Assembly (NCBI RefSeq): GCF_041890415.1
Contig: NZ_CP169056.1
Span: 930,001-994,000, forward strand
Direction: 5' to 3'
From: Pseudoxanthomonas koreensis_A
Lineage (GTDB): Bacteria > Pseudomonadota > Gammaproteobacteria > Xanthomonadales > Xanthomonadaceae
DNA length: 64,000 nt
Part shown: positions 17,401-26,151 of the stretch, piece after piece
Numbering within the stretch: position 1 is the stretch's first letter
Layout: each line of letters opens with the position of its first letter
Notes under the pieces: generated by a model
What the model was told of the DNA's origin: nothing
Databases searched by the model: none
What the model saw: the letters and a program-made list of their open reading frames with translations, nothing else
Program-made: the position numbers and the translations under genes

Positions 17401-20400
17401 GGCACCCTGGGCCTCAACTCGGCCCTGGCCTTCAACAACAGCGCCAGTGTCGTGCGTGCCCACGCCGGCAACGGCTTCGCCGCCGGCACTGCGGCCGTGG
17501 GCGGGCAATCCCAGGCGGCGGTCGAGTTCAGCCTGGACGGTGCCGGCAAGTCCTTCGCGCTGGGCGGCGCCAGCGGCACGCTGAGCGGTGCGCACATGGC
17601 CCGGTTCAATGGCTTGAGCACGTTGCGGATCAATGCCGCCGATGACGACATCACGGTCGGCGCGTTCAACGTCAACGTCGGCCGGCTGGAAGTGACGGCC
17701 AACACGCTGATCCAGCAGGGCGCCATGACCAAGGGCGGCACCGGCGGACTGTACCTGGACGTGGCACAGGGTGGCCTGCAGCTGGATCACGGCATTTCCG
17801 CGGTGTCCGGCCTCGTATCGCTGAACGATCAGGCAGGTGCGGGTATCCAGGGGCCTGGCGTGATCACCGCGGGCACGCTGGCCCTGCGCAGCGCCGGCCA
17901 GGTCGCGCTGGGCGGGACCCAGCAGGTGGCGCGTGTGGCAGCCGATGTCGGCAGCCTGGGGCTGACCAACGGAAGGGCTCTGGCAGTGGGTGTGGTGGAT
18001 GGCCTGACCGGCGTCACCGCCACCGATACCGTCGATCTGCGCACCACCGGTGCGTCCGATTTGACGCTCGATGCCGCGGTTGCTGCGGGCAACAGCAGCG
18101 GCGCGACAACGGCAGCGCTGCTGGCCGCCGGACGCAACTTCATCAACACCGCCGGTGCCAGTGCCGTGGTTGCAGGCAGTGGCCGCTGGCTGGTGTATTC
18201 CAGCACCCCGCTGGCCGACACCCGCGGTGGCCTTGCGCCGGACTTCAAGCAATACAACGCGGGCCTGGGCGATGCGGTGCTTGGCACTGGAAACGGGTTC
18301 GTGCATACCGTTGCGCCGCAACTCACCCTGGGCCTGACCGGTGCGGTCAGCAAGGTCTACGACGGCGACAACACCGCCACCGTGGACCCGGCGACCCAGG
18401 TATCGGTCAGCGGCGCGATCAACGGCGACCAGGTCGTGCTGGACATCGCCGGGCCTGCGACCTACGACAACCGCAACGTGGGCACCAGCAAGGCGGTCAC
18501 CGTCGCCGGCATCACCGTGGACGGCGTGTCCAACGGAACGGAGATCGTCTACGGCTATGGCCTGGCAAGCAACAGCGCCAGTGGCAACGTCGGCACCATC
18601 ACGCCCAAGCAACTGCAGCTGGCCGCCGGCGTGGTCCAGGACAAGGTGTACGACGGCAACACCGACGCAACCGTGGGTACGCTGGAACTGGACGGCGTGG
18701 TCAGCGGTGACGATGTCTCCGCGGGTGGCCCGGTCACCGCCCAGTTCGTGGATCGCAACGCCGGCAACGCGAAGCAGGTCAACCTTGGGGGCCTGACCCT
18801 GGGCGGTACCGATGCCGGCAACTACCAGGTCAGCACCACCACCGCGGCCAGCATCGCGCGCAGGCAGCTGCAGGCGGTGGTGCAGGTGGACGACAAGGTC
18901 TACGACGGCAACACCCTGGCGCATGTCTCCAGCCAGGCGCTGGATGCGGCGGTGGCCGGCGATGACGTGGCGCTGGACATCACCGCCGGCAACTTTGCCG
19001 ACAAGAATGCGGGCAGCAACAAGGCCGTGACCTTGACCGGTGCCCTGTCCGGCCTCGATGCCGCCAACTACACGCTGGCGCCGGCCTCGATGAACACGAC
19101 CGCCAGCATCACCCCGAAGACGGTGACCGAAGGCACGCTGAGCGTGGCGACCAAGGTCTACGACGGCACCCGTGCAGCACAGGTGGGCAGCAGCGGCCTG
19201 GTCGGCGTGGTGTGGGGGGACAACCTGGGCCTGATCGCGGATGGCCAGTTCCGCGACAAGAACGCCGGCAGCGGCAAGACCGTGGACGTGGACCTGTCAC
19301 TGGCCGGTACCGATGCGGGCAACTACGTGCTGGCACGCACCTCGGCGCAGGTAACCGGCGACATCACCCGCAAGGCGCTCGATGCCGGCGCCCTGGACGT
19401 GGCGACCAAGGTCTACGACGGCACCCGCAACGTGCAGGTCACCAGCGCCACGCCGTCGGGCGTGGTGGCGGGCGACAACCTGTTCGTCGACGTGGACGGA
19501 ATGTTCCTGGACAAGAACGCCGGGGTCGGCAAGGCCGTGGACGTGCAACTGGCGTTGCGCGGCTCCGATGCCGGCAACTACAGCTTGACCGCCGATACGG
19601 TGCGCACGGTCGGCACGATCACGCCCAGGACCGTCGATGCCGGCCAGTTGAGCGTGGCCACCAAGGTGTACGACGCCACCCGCGATGCGCAGGTCAGCAG
19701 CAGCGGCATGCAGGGCGTGGTGTCCGGTGACAGCATCAGCTTGGGGCTGCAGGGCCAGTTCGAGGACAAGAACGCCGGGCTGGGCAAGCGGGTGGACGTG
19801 CAACTGGCGCTGGGTGGTGCCGACGCCGGCAATTACCGGCTGGACTCCGCAACCGTGCAGGCCGTGGGCGACATCACGCCCAGGACGGTGCAGGCAGGGG
19901 GTGCGCTGAGCGTGGCACCGAAGGTGTACGACGCCACCCGCGACGCCCAGGTCAGCGGCGGCACCCTGCAAGGCGTGCTCGCCGGTGACGATCTGGCGCT
20001 GGAACTGGATGGCCGGTTCGTCGACAAGAACGCCGGCACCGGGAAGGTGGTCGACGTGGACCTCACCCTGGCGGGCCCGGATGCCGGCAACTACCAGTTG
20101 GAACACGCCACGGCCACGGGTACTGGCGACATCACACCCAGGGACCTGGAGGCAGGCCAGGCCACGGCGGTGGACAAGCCATACGACGGCACCCGCAACG
20201 CCGCCGTGGTGCTCCCGTCGCTGGACGGCGTGCTGCCCGGCGACAACGTGGCACTGCAGGGTGGCGGGCAGTTCGATGACATGACCCCGGCGGCCGACAA
20301 GCCGGTCCGCATCGAGCTCTCGCTCGGCGGCACGGACGCGGGCAACTACCGCCTGCTCAATGCCCAGCAACAGGGCAGTGCGACCATTTCCAGCCCGCCG

Positions 20401-21327
20401 ACGCTCGGTGCGGTGGACGCACTGCTCCCGTCGCTGACCGGCGCCAACGGAACCCAGCCGGGCAACAACGGCAACATCGGTGGTGGTGGTGGCCCGGGCG
20501 CCGTGATCGCGGCCGCCGGTGCGGCGCCGGACCCGTCCGGGTCGGCACGTCCGCAGTTGCCGGACAGCGGGTTCGACCTGGTGGGCGGTGCGGGTGGCAG
20601 TGGCCAGGGTGCGAGCGGCAGTGGCCAAGGTGCGGGCGGCAGCGGTCAGGGTGCGGGTGGCAGCGGTCAGGGTGCGGGCGGTAGCGGAAGTGCCGGCGGC
20701 CAGGGTGGCGCTGGCTCGACCGGGGTTGCCGCCGGCACCACCGACGGCACTACCGGCACGCAGCCGGCCGGCGGCTCCGGAGTGACCGATGCGGGTGCGG
20801 GTGCAACTGGCGCCGATGCCGGTGGCCAGGGTGGCGCGCAAGGCGCCGATGGCCCGCAGGGTGGTCGCGCCGGCTCTGGCACCTCGACCCTGGTGATGGA
20901 GCAGCTGTTGCGCAACGGCGATGGCGTGAGCGTATCGCTGGGCGGCGAACCGCTGGCCGAACCGCAGGTCAGCACGCTGCCGGTGTTCCTGGAGGAGCAG
21001 GGACAGTTCGTGGGCCAGTACCGGGTGGCCGACTCCGGCGACAGCCTTGCGCTGCATCCGATGCAGGGCGGCCAGATCGAAGCACCGCGGCTGCAGCAGC
21101 CGGTGCGTGCCAGCTACCGGGTGCAGGTGCAGGTCGAAGGAGAGGACGACGCGGTGTGGCTGCAGCTGGAGTTGCTGGAGGATGGCACCTTGCGCGTCAC
21201 TGCGCCGCGTGCGGCTGCACAGCTTGGCCAGGATGTCCTTGGCACCTATGGCCTGACCGCACTCAAGCGGCTGGGCGGGGTGGCACCGCAGCAGGTGCGC
21301 ATGCTGGTCCTGCGGTTCCAGGACTGA
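14500..21327 (+). CDS. TpsA filamentous haemagglutinin-like adhesin
   Basis: A 2275-residue secreted exoprotein with a GTG start and AAGGA upstream. Residues 1-24 are an extended signal peptide region (MNHTYRLIWDEARGAFVAVAE), and the signal probably cleaves after residue 50 (AFA-QS). The TPS domain follows, with the NPNG motif at 137-140, then a long beta-helix rich in Gly, Asn and Thr. From about residue 1285 to 1960 there are eight YDG/MBG-type repeats, each about 85 residues, opening with KVYDG, KVYDA or KPYDG and containing DKNAG and DAGNY. A Gly/Ser/Gln low-complexity tract (about 2030-2070) and a C-terminal beta-rich domain close the protein. There is no toxin domain, so adhesion or biofilm matrix is the likely role. 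Confidence 0.93.
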   Translation: MNHTYRLIWDEARGAFVAVAEISCRRGKRAGAVVLAAAAFLGTVPLCAFAQSAGALPTDGHVVSGHAQVDQHGSRMTVRQDSQRLIMNWGGFDIGSGAGVHFEQPNRDAVALNRVLGTSPSMIAGELTANGQVWLVNPNGVYFGKGAQVDVAGLVVSSLSVSDEDFLAGRARFAASGTAGQVRNDGRINAGDGVVALLAPSVANTGHISAAQVGMAAGDTVALDFDADGLLSLQVQRGALEAELRHGGLIQGGNVVMTAHAASALRSSVINLDGVVEATTLREQGGRIVLDAGEHGVVEMGGRLDASSRDGAGGRISITGRDLSLDGNAALDASGATGGGTIHVGGGWQGADPALLNATTVEVAAGARVDASATGAGDGGEVVFWSDGDIRFAGQIAVRGGARDGDGGRAEVSGKQTLSYSGRTDARAAHGRTGDLLLDPATITVLAGGTGTDSIGDTTVYVADLEAQNANVTLQADNGITFTDLSLNGGDGRLTMANNVSLRLENASQHIRFNNPDNTIEVFGSGSIYMQSGRTSTGYLTDVANLIAHGSGSNPGTLPVHDVTVVGSGTPGAGSITLFGADGITIGGSVTTNGGYVRIWADSDNASGGGMTLSSPVTTNGGNLHVSAGTSPIELNSDMILGSGRILFGSDGSYSSGSKVLNGLLSASGNVDITTAFTFGGNASIHTDGAINFGNVPVNLNTGAGVLTLRASSINWGTATLTNLSTASMRLEPYDPSVSMVLGAAGGFASAATLSKLPGIRNLTIGREDGTGTISVSGNYNFDASGSFEVVNRTLDFTAGGLSNTAGNVILTGDNINIGQAVTANGGTGKVVIRQATAANELRLGSGLDNASIGQVNAATLEVGRSDGGDLVFDSDISTSATSVHLKSGGRVTGVDGGVSANNLAITAGGGATITDDTFDFTTLALSTGGDTDIRSSTSDWGLGTVDGQVGLAIQPGRTAQVTLAAQGTLGLNSALAFNNSASVVRAHAGNGFAAGTAAVGGQSQAAVEFSLDGAGKSFALGGASGTLSGAHMARFNGLSTLRINAADDDITVGAFNVNVGRLEVTANTLIQQGAMTKGGTGGLYLDVAQGGLQLDHGISAVSGLVSLNDQAGAGIQGPGVITAGTLALRSAGQVALGGTQQVARVAADVGSLGLTNGRALAVGVVDGLTGVTATDTVDLRTTGASDLTLDAAVAAGNSSGATTAALLAAGRNFINTAGASAVVAGSGRWLVYSSTPLADTRGGLAPDFKQYNAGLGDAVLGTGNGFVHTVAPQLTLGLTGAVSKVYDGDNTATVDPATQVSVSGAINGDQVVLDIAGPATYDNRNVGTSKAVTVAGITVDGVSNGTEIVYGYGLASNSASGNVGTITPKQLQLAAGVVQDKVYDGNTDATVGTLELDGVVSGDDVSAGGPVTAQFVDRNAGNAKQVNLGGLTLGGTDAGNYQVSTTTAASIARRQLQAVVQVDDKVYDGNTLAHVSSQALDAAVAGDDVALDITAGNFADKNAGSNKAVTLTGALSGLDAANYTLAPASMNTTASITPKTVTEGTLSVATKVYDGTRAAQVGSSGLVGVVWGDNLGLIADGQFRDKNAGSGKTVDVDLSLAGTDAGNYVLARTSAQVTGDITRKALDAGALDVATKVYDGTRNVQVTSATPSGVVAGDNLFVDVDGMFLDKNAGVGKAVDVQLALRGSDAGNYSLTADTVRTVGTITPRTVDAGQLSVATKVYDATRDAQVSSSGMQGVVSGDSISLGLQGQFEDKNAGLGKRVDVQLALGGADAGNYRLDSATVQAVGDITPRTVQAGGALSVAPKVYDATRDAQVSGGTLQGVLAGDDLALELDGRFVDKNAGTGKVVDVDLTLAGPDAGNYQLEHATATGTGDITPRDLEAGQATAVDKPYDGTRNAAVVLPSLDGVLPGDNVALQGGGQFDDMTPAADKPVRIELSLGGTDAGNYRLLNAQQQGSATISSPPTLGAVDALLPSLTGANGTQPGNNGNIGGGGGPGAVIAAAGAAPDPSGSARPQLPDSGFDLVGGAGGSGQGASGSGQGAGGSGQGAGGSGQGAGGSGSAGGQGGAGSTGVAAGTTDGTTGTQPAGGSGVTDAGAGATGADAGGQGGAQGADGPQGGRAGSGTSTLVMEQLLRNGDGVSVSLGGEPLAEPQVSTLPVFLEEQGQFVGQYRVADSGDSLALHPMQGGQIEAPRLQQPVRASYRVQVQVEGEDDAVWLQLELLEDGTLRVTAPRAAAQLGQDVLGTYGLTALKRLGGVAPQQVRMLVLRFQD

Positions 21328-21336
21328 TCGTGTGGA

Positions 21337-21369
21337 ACGGGGAGGAAGCGCCCGGCGCTTCCTCCCCGT
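21337..21369. terminator. Long hairpin between convergent tpsA and dxs
   Basis: ACGGGGAGGAAGCGCC (21337-21352) and its reverse complement (21354-21369) face each other almost without a loop. There is no T-tract, so it may act as a transcription barrier or as RNA protection rather than as a canonical terminator. Confidence 0.55.
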
Positions 21370-21372
21370 GGC

Positions 21373-23328
21373 TCAGGCCCCGGCTGCGCGCGACAGCGCT
21401 GGCGTGGCGGCATGCACCAGGTGTGGCCAGCGCCGCAGGATTGCGGCACGGATGCCGGCGGTATCGATGCCGGCTTCGGCAAGCAGGTCCGCGCGGCTGG
21501 CATGATGCTGGAAGGCATCGGGCAGGCCCAGGTGCAGCACCGGCAACAGCACGCCTTCGGCGTTGAGCAACTCGGACACCGCCGAGCCGGCGCCGCCGGC
21601 CACCACGTTGTCCTCGACGGTGATGAAACCGTCGTGGTCCCGCGCAAGTTCCAGCAGCAGGGCGCGGTCCAGCGGCTTGACGAAGCGCATGTTGACCACG
21701 GTCAGGCCAAGCTCGGCGCCGGCTGCTTCGGCCGCGGCCACCGTTGCGCCGAACGCCAGCAGCGCCAGCGGCCCGCCGCGACGGCGCAGTTGCGCCTTGC
21801 CAATGGGCAGGGTGTCCAGCCCGGCAGACACGGCCACGCCCGGGCCGGTGCCGCGCGGATAGCGCACCGCGGCCGGGCCGGTGTGGTGCAGGCCGGTACT
21901 GAGCATGCGCCGGCATTCGTCCTCGTCGGCCGGCGCCATCACCACCATGTTGGGTACGCAGCGCAGGTAGCTCAGGTCCAGGTTGCCGGCATGGGTGGCA
22001 CCGTCCGGGCCGACCACGCCGCCGCGGTCGATGGCGAACAGGACGTCCAGGTTCTGGGTGGCCACGTCATGCACCAACTGGTCGTAGCCGCGTTGCAGGA
22101 AGGTGGAGTAGATCGCCACCACCGGCTTGGCGCCCTGGGTGGCCATGCCTGCGGCCAGGGTGACCGCGTGCTGTTCGGCAATGGCCACGTCGAAGTAACG
22201 GTCCGGATATTCCTTGCTGAAACGCACCAGGCCCGAGCCTTCGCGCATGGCCGGGGTGATGCCCAGCACGCGCGGATCGGCCACGGCCATGTCGCACAAC
22301 CAGTCACCGAACACCTCGGTGTAGGTCGGCCGCGAGGCGGGCGCCTTCGCCACCAGGCCCTTGGCCGGGTCGAACGGGCCAACCGCGTGATAGCCGATCT
22401 GGTCGCCTTCGGCCAGCTCGTAGCCCTTGCCCTTGGTGGTGATCACGTGCAGCAGCTGCGGCCCCTTCAGGGTCTTGAGCGTCTTCAGCGCGCCCAGCAG
22501 CGCGGGCACATCGTGGCCGTCGATGGGGCCGGTGTAATGGAAGCCCATCTGCTCGAACAGGGTGGAGGGCACGAACATGCCCTTCCAGTGCTCCTCCCAG
22601 CGCCGCACGAAGCGCGCCGGTGGCTTGTTCTTGTCGCCGAGCAGCTTCTTGCCGCCCTCGCGCAGCTTGTTGAGGGTGGCGCTGCCGCTGACCCTGCCCA
22701 GCATCTTGGTCAGCCCGCCGACCGCCTCGGAGATCGACATCCGGTTGTCGTTGAGGACCACCAGCAGGTCCGGCTCCGGGTCCATGCCGCCGGCATGGTT
22801 GAGCGCCTCGTAGGCCATGCCGGCGGTCATCGCGCCGTCGCCGATCACCGCCACCACCTTCGGGGGCGCGCCGTCGCTGCCGGCCTTGTGGCGGGCGGCG
22901 ATGGCCATGCCCAGCGCGGCGGAGATCGAGGTGGAGGAATGGCCCACGCCGAAGCAGTCGTACTCGCTTTCCTCGCGCTTGGGGAACGGGGCGATGCCGT
23001 CCTTCTGCTTGACCGTATGGATGCAGTCGCGGCGGCCGGTGAGGATCTTGTGCGGATAGGTCTGGTGGCCCACGTCCCAGACCAGTTGGTCGACCGGGGT
23101 GTCGTAGAGCCAGTGCAGGGCCACGGTCAGCTCGACCACGCCCAGCCCGGCGCCGAAGTGGCCGCCGCTGCGGCCCACCGACTCGATCAGGTAGGCGCGC
23201 AACTCCTCGGCCACGGCCGGCAGCTCGGCCTCTTCGAACAGGCGCAGGTCGGCGGGCGTATCGATGCGCGACAGGCGCGGATAGCGGGCGGAATCGATCA
23301 TTGCAACGGGCGCCATACGGGCGGCCAT
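21373..23328 (-). CDS. dxs: 1-Deoxy-D-xylulose-5-phosphate synthase
   Basis: First and rate-limiting step of the MEP isoprenoid pathway: pyruvate plus glyceraldehyde-3-phosphate give DXP, with thiamine diphosphate and magnesium. The protein has the TPP-binding motif GDGAMTAGMAYEALNHAG ending at a conserved Asn, GHSSTSISAALG near the start of the core, the transketolase pyrimidine domain (AIAEQHAVTLAAGMA) and a C-terminal transketolase domain. The start at 23328 has a strong GGGGAGG but short spacing; most family members begin at MIDSARYPRL, which would be 23301. Convergent with tpsA. Confidence 0.95.
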   Translation of the reverse strand: MAARMAPVAMIDSARYPRLSRIDTPADLRLFEEAELPAVAEELRAYLIESVGRSGGHFGAGLGVVELTVALHWLYDTPVDQLVWDVGHQTYPHKILTGRRDCIHTVKQKDGIAPFPKREESEYDCFGVGHSSTSISAALGMAIAARHKAGSDGAPPKVVAVIGDGAMTAGMAYEALNHAGGMDPEPDLLVVLNDNRMSISEAVGGLTKMLGRVSGSATLNKLREGGKKLLGDKNKPPARFVRRWEEHWKGMFVPSTLFEQMGFHYTGPIDGHDVPALLGALKTLKTLKGPQLLHVITTKGKGYELAEGDQIGYHAVGPFDPAKGLVAKAPASRPTYTEVFGDWLCDMAVADPRVLGITPAMREGSGLVRFSKEYPDRYFDVAIAEQHAVTLAAGMATQGAKPVVAIYSTFLQRGYDQLVHDVATQNLDVLFAIDRGGVVGPDGATHAGNLDLSYLRCVPNMVVMAPADEDECRRMLSTGLHHTGPAAVRYPRGTGPGVAVSAGLDTLPIGKAQLRRRGGPLALLAFGATVAAAEAAGAELGLTVVNMRFVKPLDRALLLELARDHDGFITVEDNVVAGGAGSAVSELLNAEGVLLPVLHLGLPDAFQHHASRADLLAEAGIDTAGIRAAILRRWPHLVHAATPALSRAAGA

Positions 23329-23464
23329 TGTCCTCCCCGGGGCCGTGACGGGGCAAGCAAGACGGTTCAGGCACGTAGCCCGTGCGCCGCCATTGCCGCT
23401 GCCGCCGCGGAGCGTTGCGCCGTCGGGGCCAGGGCGCCTTTCGCGCCGCCCCGGGCCATGAATG

Positions 23465-24115
23465 TTACGCCACCAGCTTGGAGCGCTTGGGCAACTGCGC
23501 CTTCAGGAAGGCCATCTGGTCGGCCAGGATGCTGCGGTTGGACAGGATCAGGTGCTCGATCCAACTGGGCCGGTACGGCACCGCCAGCAACGGCATGCGC
23601 GCCTGCTGCGGGGTGCGGTCGCTCTTGCGCGAGTTGCACTGGACGCAGGCGGTGACCACGTTCTCCCATACGTCACGGCCGCCCCTGGACAACGGCTTGA
23701 CGTGATCGCGGGTCAGGTGCGGGCGGGCGAACTGGCGCCCGCAGTACAGGCACAGGTGCGCGTCGCGCGCGAACAGGGCGTTGTTGGACAGGGCCGGTGT
23801 GGGGTCCAGTGCACGCGGATGGGCCTGGCCGCGGGTGGCGACGATGGGATGCAGGTCGATGAAGCTGCGCGCGCCGCTGGCGCGGGCGATGCCGCCATGC
23901 ACGCGCAGGCAGGGCACGCCCAGGGTCCAGGCCACCGCATCGCGCGCGTAGAGGCAGGTCGCATCCTGCCAGTGGATCCAGTCCATCGCACGCCCGTAGG
24001 CGTCCAGGGAAAGCACGCGCAGCGCCGGTGCCAGGGAGCGCACCGGAGAAGTCGATACGGCCGGTGCGGGCGCCCCGGTGCGGATCAGGCCTGACGTGGC
24101 TGTGTCCGTCTCCAT
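23465..24115 (-). CDS. HNH endonuclease family protein
   Basis: 216 residues. The C-terminal half is a Zn-binding HNH nuclease: paired cysteines LCLYCGRQF and ACVQCNSRK hold a structural zinc, and DHVKPLSRGG is the catalytic H-N-H strand. The N-terminal half has no recognised domain. HNH proteins of this stand-alone type are common in proteobacterial chromosomes and their natural substrate is mostly unknown. The gene lies between dxs and a lipoprotein with no mobile-element signature around it, so I treat it as a resident gene and not as part of a restriction system. Confidence 0.85.
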   Translation of the reverse strand: METDTATSGLIRTGAPAPAVSTSPVRSLAPALRVLSLDAYGRAMDWIHWQDATCLYARDAVAWTLGVPCLRVHGGIARASGARSFIDLHPIVATRGQAHPRALDPTPALSNNALFARDAHLCLYCGRQFARPHLTRDHVKPLSRGGRDVWENVVTACVQCNSRKSDRTPQQARMPLLAVPYRPSWIEHLILSNRSILADQMAFLKAQLPKRSKLVA

Positions 24116-24167
24116 CGGGAAAACAGCTTATACCCGATCGATGGCGGTTTGGGTACGCGCACCCGGC

Positions 24168-24644
24168 TCAGCGCAGCACGCCGTCCAGGCCGGGGGCAGG
24201 GTTGATCGAGCTGCGGTAATCGACCTCGAACTCGCGTTGCTTCCTGGCCTCCTCCGGCAGGGCCTGGACCTTGCCTTCGAGCCGGTAGGCGAGGGTGCGG
24301 CGTGCGGACAGCGCATCGGCCACCACGATCCGGGCCACGCCCTCGGGCTTGAACGTGGCCTTGACCACGTCGGCCGAAGTCGGGCCGATGGAGATGCCCG
24401 GGGTGGCGCGCAGGGTGCCGGCCGCCTGCTCGTCCACGCTCAGCGCAAGTTGCAGCCCCTCGAAGCGCATCGAGACGCTGCTGAAGTTGTGCAGGCGCAG
24501 GTCCACCACCCAGTCGCCGTTGGCCTGTACCGCCACCTGCTGGATCGATACCGATGGCGGAGACACCCGGCGGGTGTTCTTGCCGCACCCGGCGAACAGC
24601 GCAACAACCATGGCCAACGCGAACAATTGCAGGAAACGCTTCAT
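24168..24644 (-). CDS. LEA14-like (water stress/hypersensitive) lipoprotein
   Basis: 158 residues. The signal MKRFLQLFALAMVVALFAGC has lipobox FAGC with Cys20 as the lipidated residue. The mature part looks like a late-embryogenesis-abundant type 2 immunoglobulin-like domain, with VSIQQVAVQANGDWVVDLRLHN at its start, and has no catalytic residues. The start at 24644 is fixed by the signal peptide and a perfect GGAGG four bases upstream. Members are found in many proteobacteria and their role is not settled; protection of envelope proteins has been suggested, which the sequence neither shows nor excludes. Confidence 0.75.
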   Translation of the reverse strand: MKRFLQLFALAMVVALFAGCGKNTRRVSPPSVSIQQVAVQANGDWVVDLRLHNFSSVSMRFEGLQLALSVDEQAAGTLRATPGISIGPTSADVVKATFKPEGVARIVVADALSARRTLAYRLEGKVQALPEEARKQREFEVDYRSSINPAPGLDGVLR

Positions 24645-24676
24645 GCAGCCTCCGGATCGCCGAGTGCGGCAGGATA

Positions 24677-25234
24677 CTACGGCGCAGCCGGCGGCTCGCG
24701 CAGCGGGGCGGCGATCACCAGCGGTGCCAGGTCGTAGCCCATCGCCTGCGCGCGCGTGCGCAGGCGCTCGAACAGCCCGCGATCCATCGACGGCTCGCGC
24801 GACAGGATCCACAGGTACTTGTGCCCCGGTTCGCCGACCATGGCCCACTGGTAGTCCGGGTCCAGCTCAAGCACCCAGTAGTCGGCCCATACCAGCGGCA
24901 GCCAGGACAGCCAGTCGGGCACGAAGCGCACCTGCAGCCGGCCCGGGTGCCCGTCCACCGTGCGTGCCACGCCCAGCGCTTCGTCCATCTTGCCGTCGCG
25001 GTTGCGGCAGGCGTTGCGCACCCCGATGCCGCCATCGGCACGGAGGGTGTAGGCCACGGTCAGGTCGCTCGCGCAGCGGCGCTGGAACGACACCGGCAGA
25101 TGCGCGATCTCGTACCACTGCCCCGCATAGCGCGACAGTTCCAGTTCCGGCACGGCGGTCACCGGAATCCGGGCCAGGGCCGGCGGCGGCAGCATCGCCA
25201 GGCACAGCACAAGCAGCAGCGGAATGACACGCAT
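24677..25234 (-). CDS. Lipocalin family protein (Blc-like)
   Basis: 185 residues. A signal peptide of about 22 residues (MRVIPLLLVLCLAMLPPPALA) and then a lipocalin barrel opening with the GxW signature (YAGQWYEIAHLP). The DYQWAMVGEP and KYLWILSREP strands match bacterial Blc/VlpA lipocalins, which bind fatty acids or lysophospholipids at the outer membrane. There is no lipobox cysteine, so unlike E. coli Blc it should be soluble in the periplasm. The start at 25234 has GGAGG five bases upstream. Confidence 0.85.
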   Translation of the reverse strand: MRVIPLLLVLCLAMLPPPALARIPVTAVPELELSRYAGQWYEIAHLPVSFQRRCASDLTVAYTLRADGGIGVRNACRNRDGKMDEALGVARTVDGHPGRLQVRFVPDWLSWLPLVWADYWVLELDPDYQWAMVGEPGHKYLWILSREPSMDRGLFERLRTRAQAMGYDLAPLVIAAPLREPPAAP

Positions 25235-25337
25235 CGTGGCCTCCGGTGGCGGCAAGGGGGCGGATGCTAGCACTGCGGCGGTAAGGAACCGCTGGTGGGT
25301 GCGCGCCTTCGATCCTGCACGCACTTGGGAGAAGAAC

Positions 25338-25363
25338 AAAAAAAGGCGCCCATGGGCGCCTTT
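25338..25363 (-). terminator. Terminator of tRNA-Phe
   Basis: GGCGCCC-AT-GGGCGCC (25345-25360), flanked by AAA/TTT, is followed on the minus strand by a run of seven Us. It lies just after the 3' end of the tRNA. Confidence 0.85.
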
Positions 25364-25383
25364 CTTGCAGGTCCTGATGCAAA

Positions 25384-25459
25384 TGGTGGCCGGGGAGGGA
25401 ATCGAACCCCCGACACGGGGATTTTCAATCCCCTGCTCTACCAACTGAGCTACCCGGCC
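25384..25459 (-). tRNA. tRNA-Phe (GAA)
   Basis: 76 nt with encoded CCA. The acceptor GGCCGGG pairs with CCCGGCC, the anticodon loop TTGAAAA gives GAA, the D arm is AGCTCAGTTGGTAGAGC and the T loop is GTTCGATTC. It reads UUC and UUU. Confidence 0.95.
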
Positions 25460-25611
25460 ACGCGCTGCGGGCTTGGCCGCGGCGAGGGGCGGAATGATAG
25501 CGGGGAGCGCCGAATCCGACAAGCCGTGCGGCGGCGGGGGCGGCACCGGGATTCATCGCACGTCTGTGGGGCAGGGTGGATGATCGGTGCATTCCCCCTG
25601 GAGGGCGTTCG

Positions 25612-26085
25612 ATGAACAAGATGCGCGTGATCCTCTTGCTGGCCGCCGCTGCCGTCATTGCAGGCTGCGCCGGCACGCCGCGGATGAGCGATGCGGACCG
25701 GCTGGCCTTGTACCAGGCGCATGCGGGCGAGCCGGTGCGCGGGTTCTCGCTGTTCGGTGGCCTGTATGGCTGGTCGCCGCTGGGCAACCGGGCGATGGTG
25801 GTGTGGACCCGGCCCAACCAGGCCTGGTTGCTGGACCTGGCCGGCCCTTGCTACGACCTCGACTACGCCACCGCGCTGGCGATCTCCAGTTTCGGCGGCC
25901 GGGTGCAGGCGCGCTCGGACAGTGTCACGCCGCTGGGTTCGATGGTCGGGCAGGTGGGGCGGGTTCCGTGCCGGATCGACCGGGTCCGCCCGGTGGACGC
26001 CAAGGCGGTGAAGCAGGCCGAGCAGGACGTGCGCCAGGCCAGCGTGCAGCCACGCCAGGCCGAGGAAGCCAGCGGCGCCGAGTGA
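25612..26085 (+). CDS. Small lipoprotein, DUF6491-like
   Basis: 157 residues. Signal MNKMRVILLLAAAAVIAGC with lipobox IAGC and lipidated Cys19. A mature domain of about 110 residues contains two further cysteines (GPCYDL and RVPCRI) that could form a disulphide, and it ends in a Gln/Ala-rich, possibly coiled tail (AVKQAEQDVRQASVQPRQAEE). Small Xanthomonadaceae lipoproteins with this layout are grouped as DUF6491; I assign it only by general resemblance. GGAGG at 25600 precedes the ATG by 7 bases. Function unknown. Confidence 0.7.
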   Translation: MNKMRVILLLAAAAVIAGCAGTPRMSDADRLALYQAHAGEPVRGFSLFGGLYGWSPLGNRAMVVWTRPNQAWLLDLAGPCYDLDYATALAISSFGGRVQARSDSVTPLGSMVGQVGRVPCRIDRVRPVDAKAVKQAEQDVRQASVQPRQAEEASGAE

Positions 26086-26151
26086 TGCCTGCGCGGGTCC
26101 AGGCACGGTGGGCGTGTGCGCCTGCGTGCGCCCTGGTGCGCGGCGCGCTGC

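Noticed and set aside
14449..18924. A very long open frame on the minus strand across tpsA
   Set aside because: It is the antisense frame of the tpsA coding sequence. GC-rich codon bias removes stop codons there. It has no domain, signal peptide or start site.
12319..21372. TPS locus as an island integrated at tRNA-Pro
   Set aside because: No integrase and no direct copy of the tRNA 3' end is found downstream, and base composition of the locus does not differ obviously from its surroundings.
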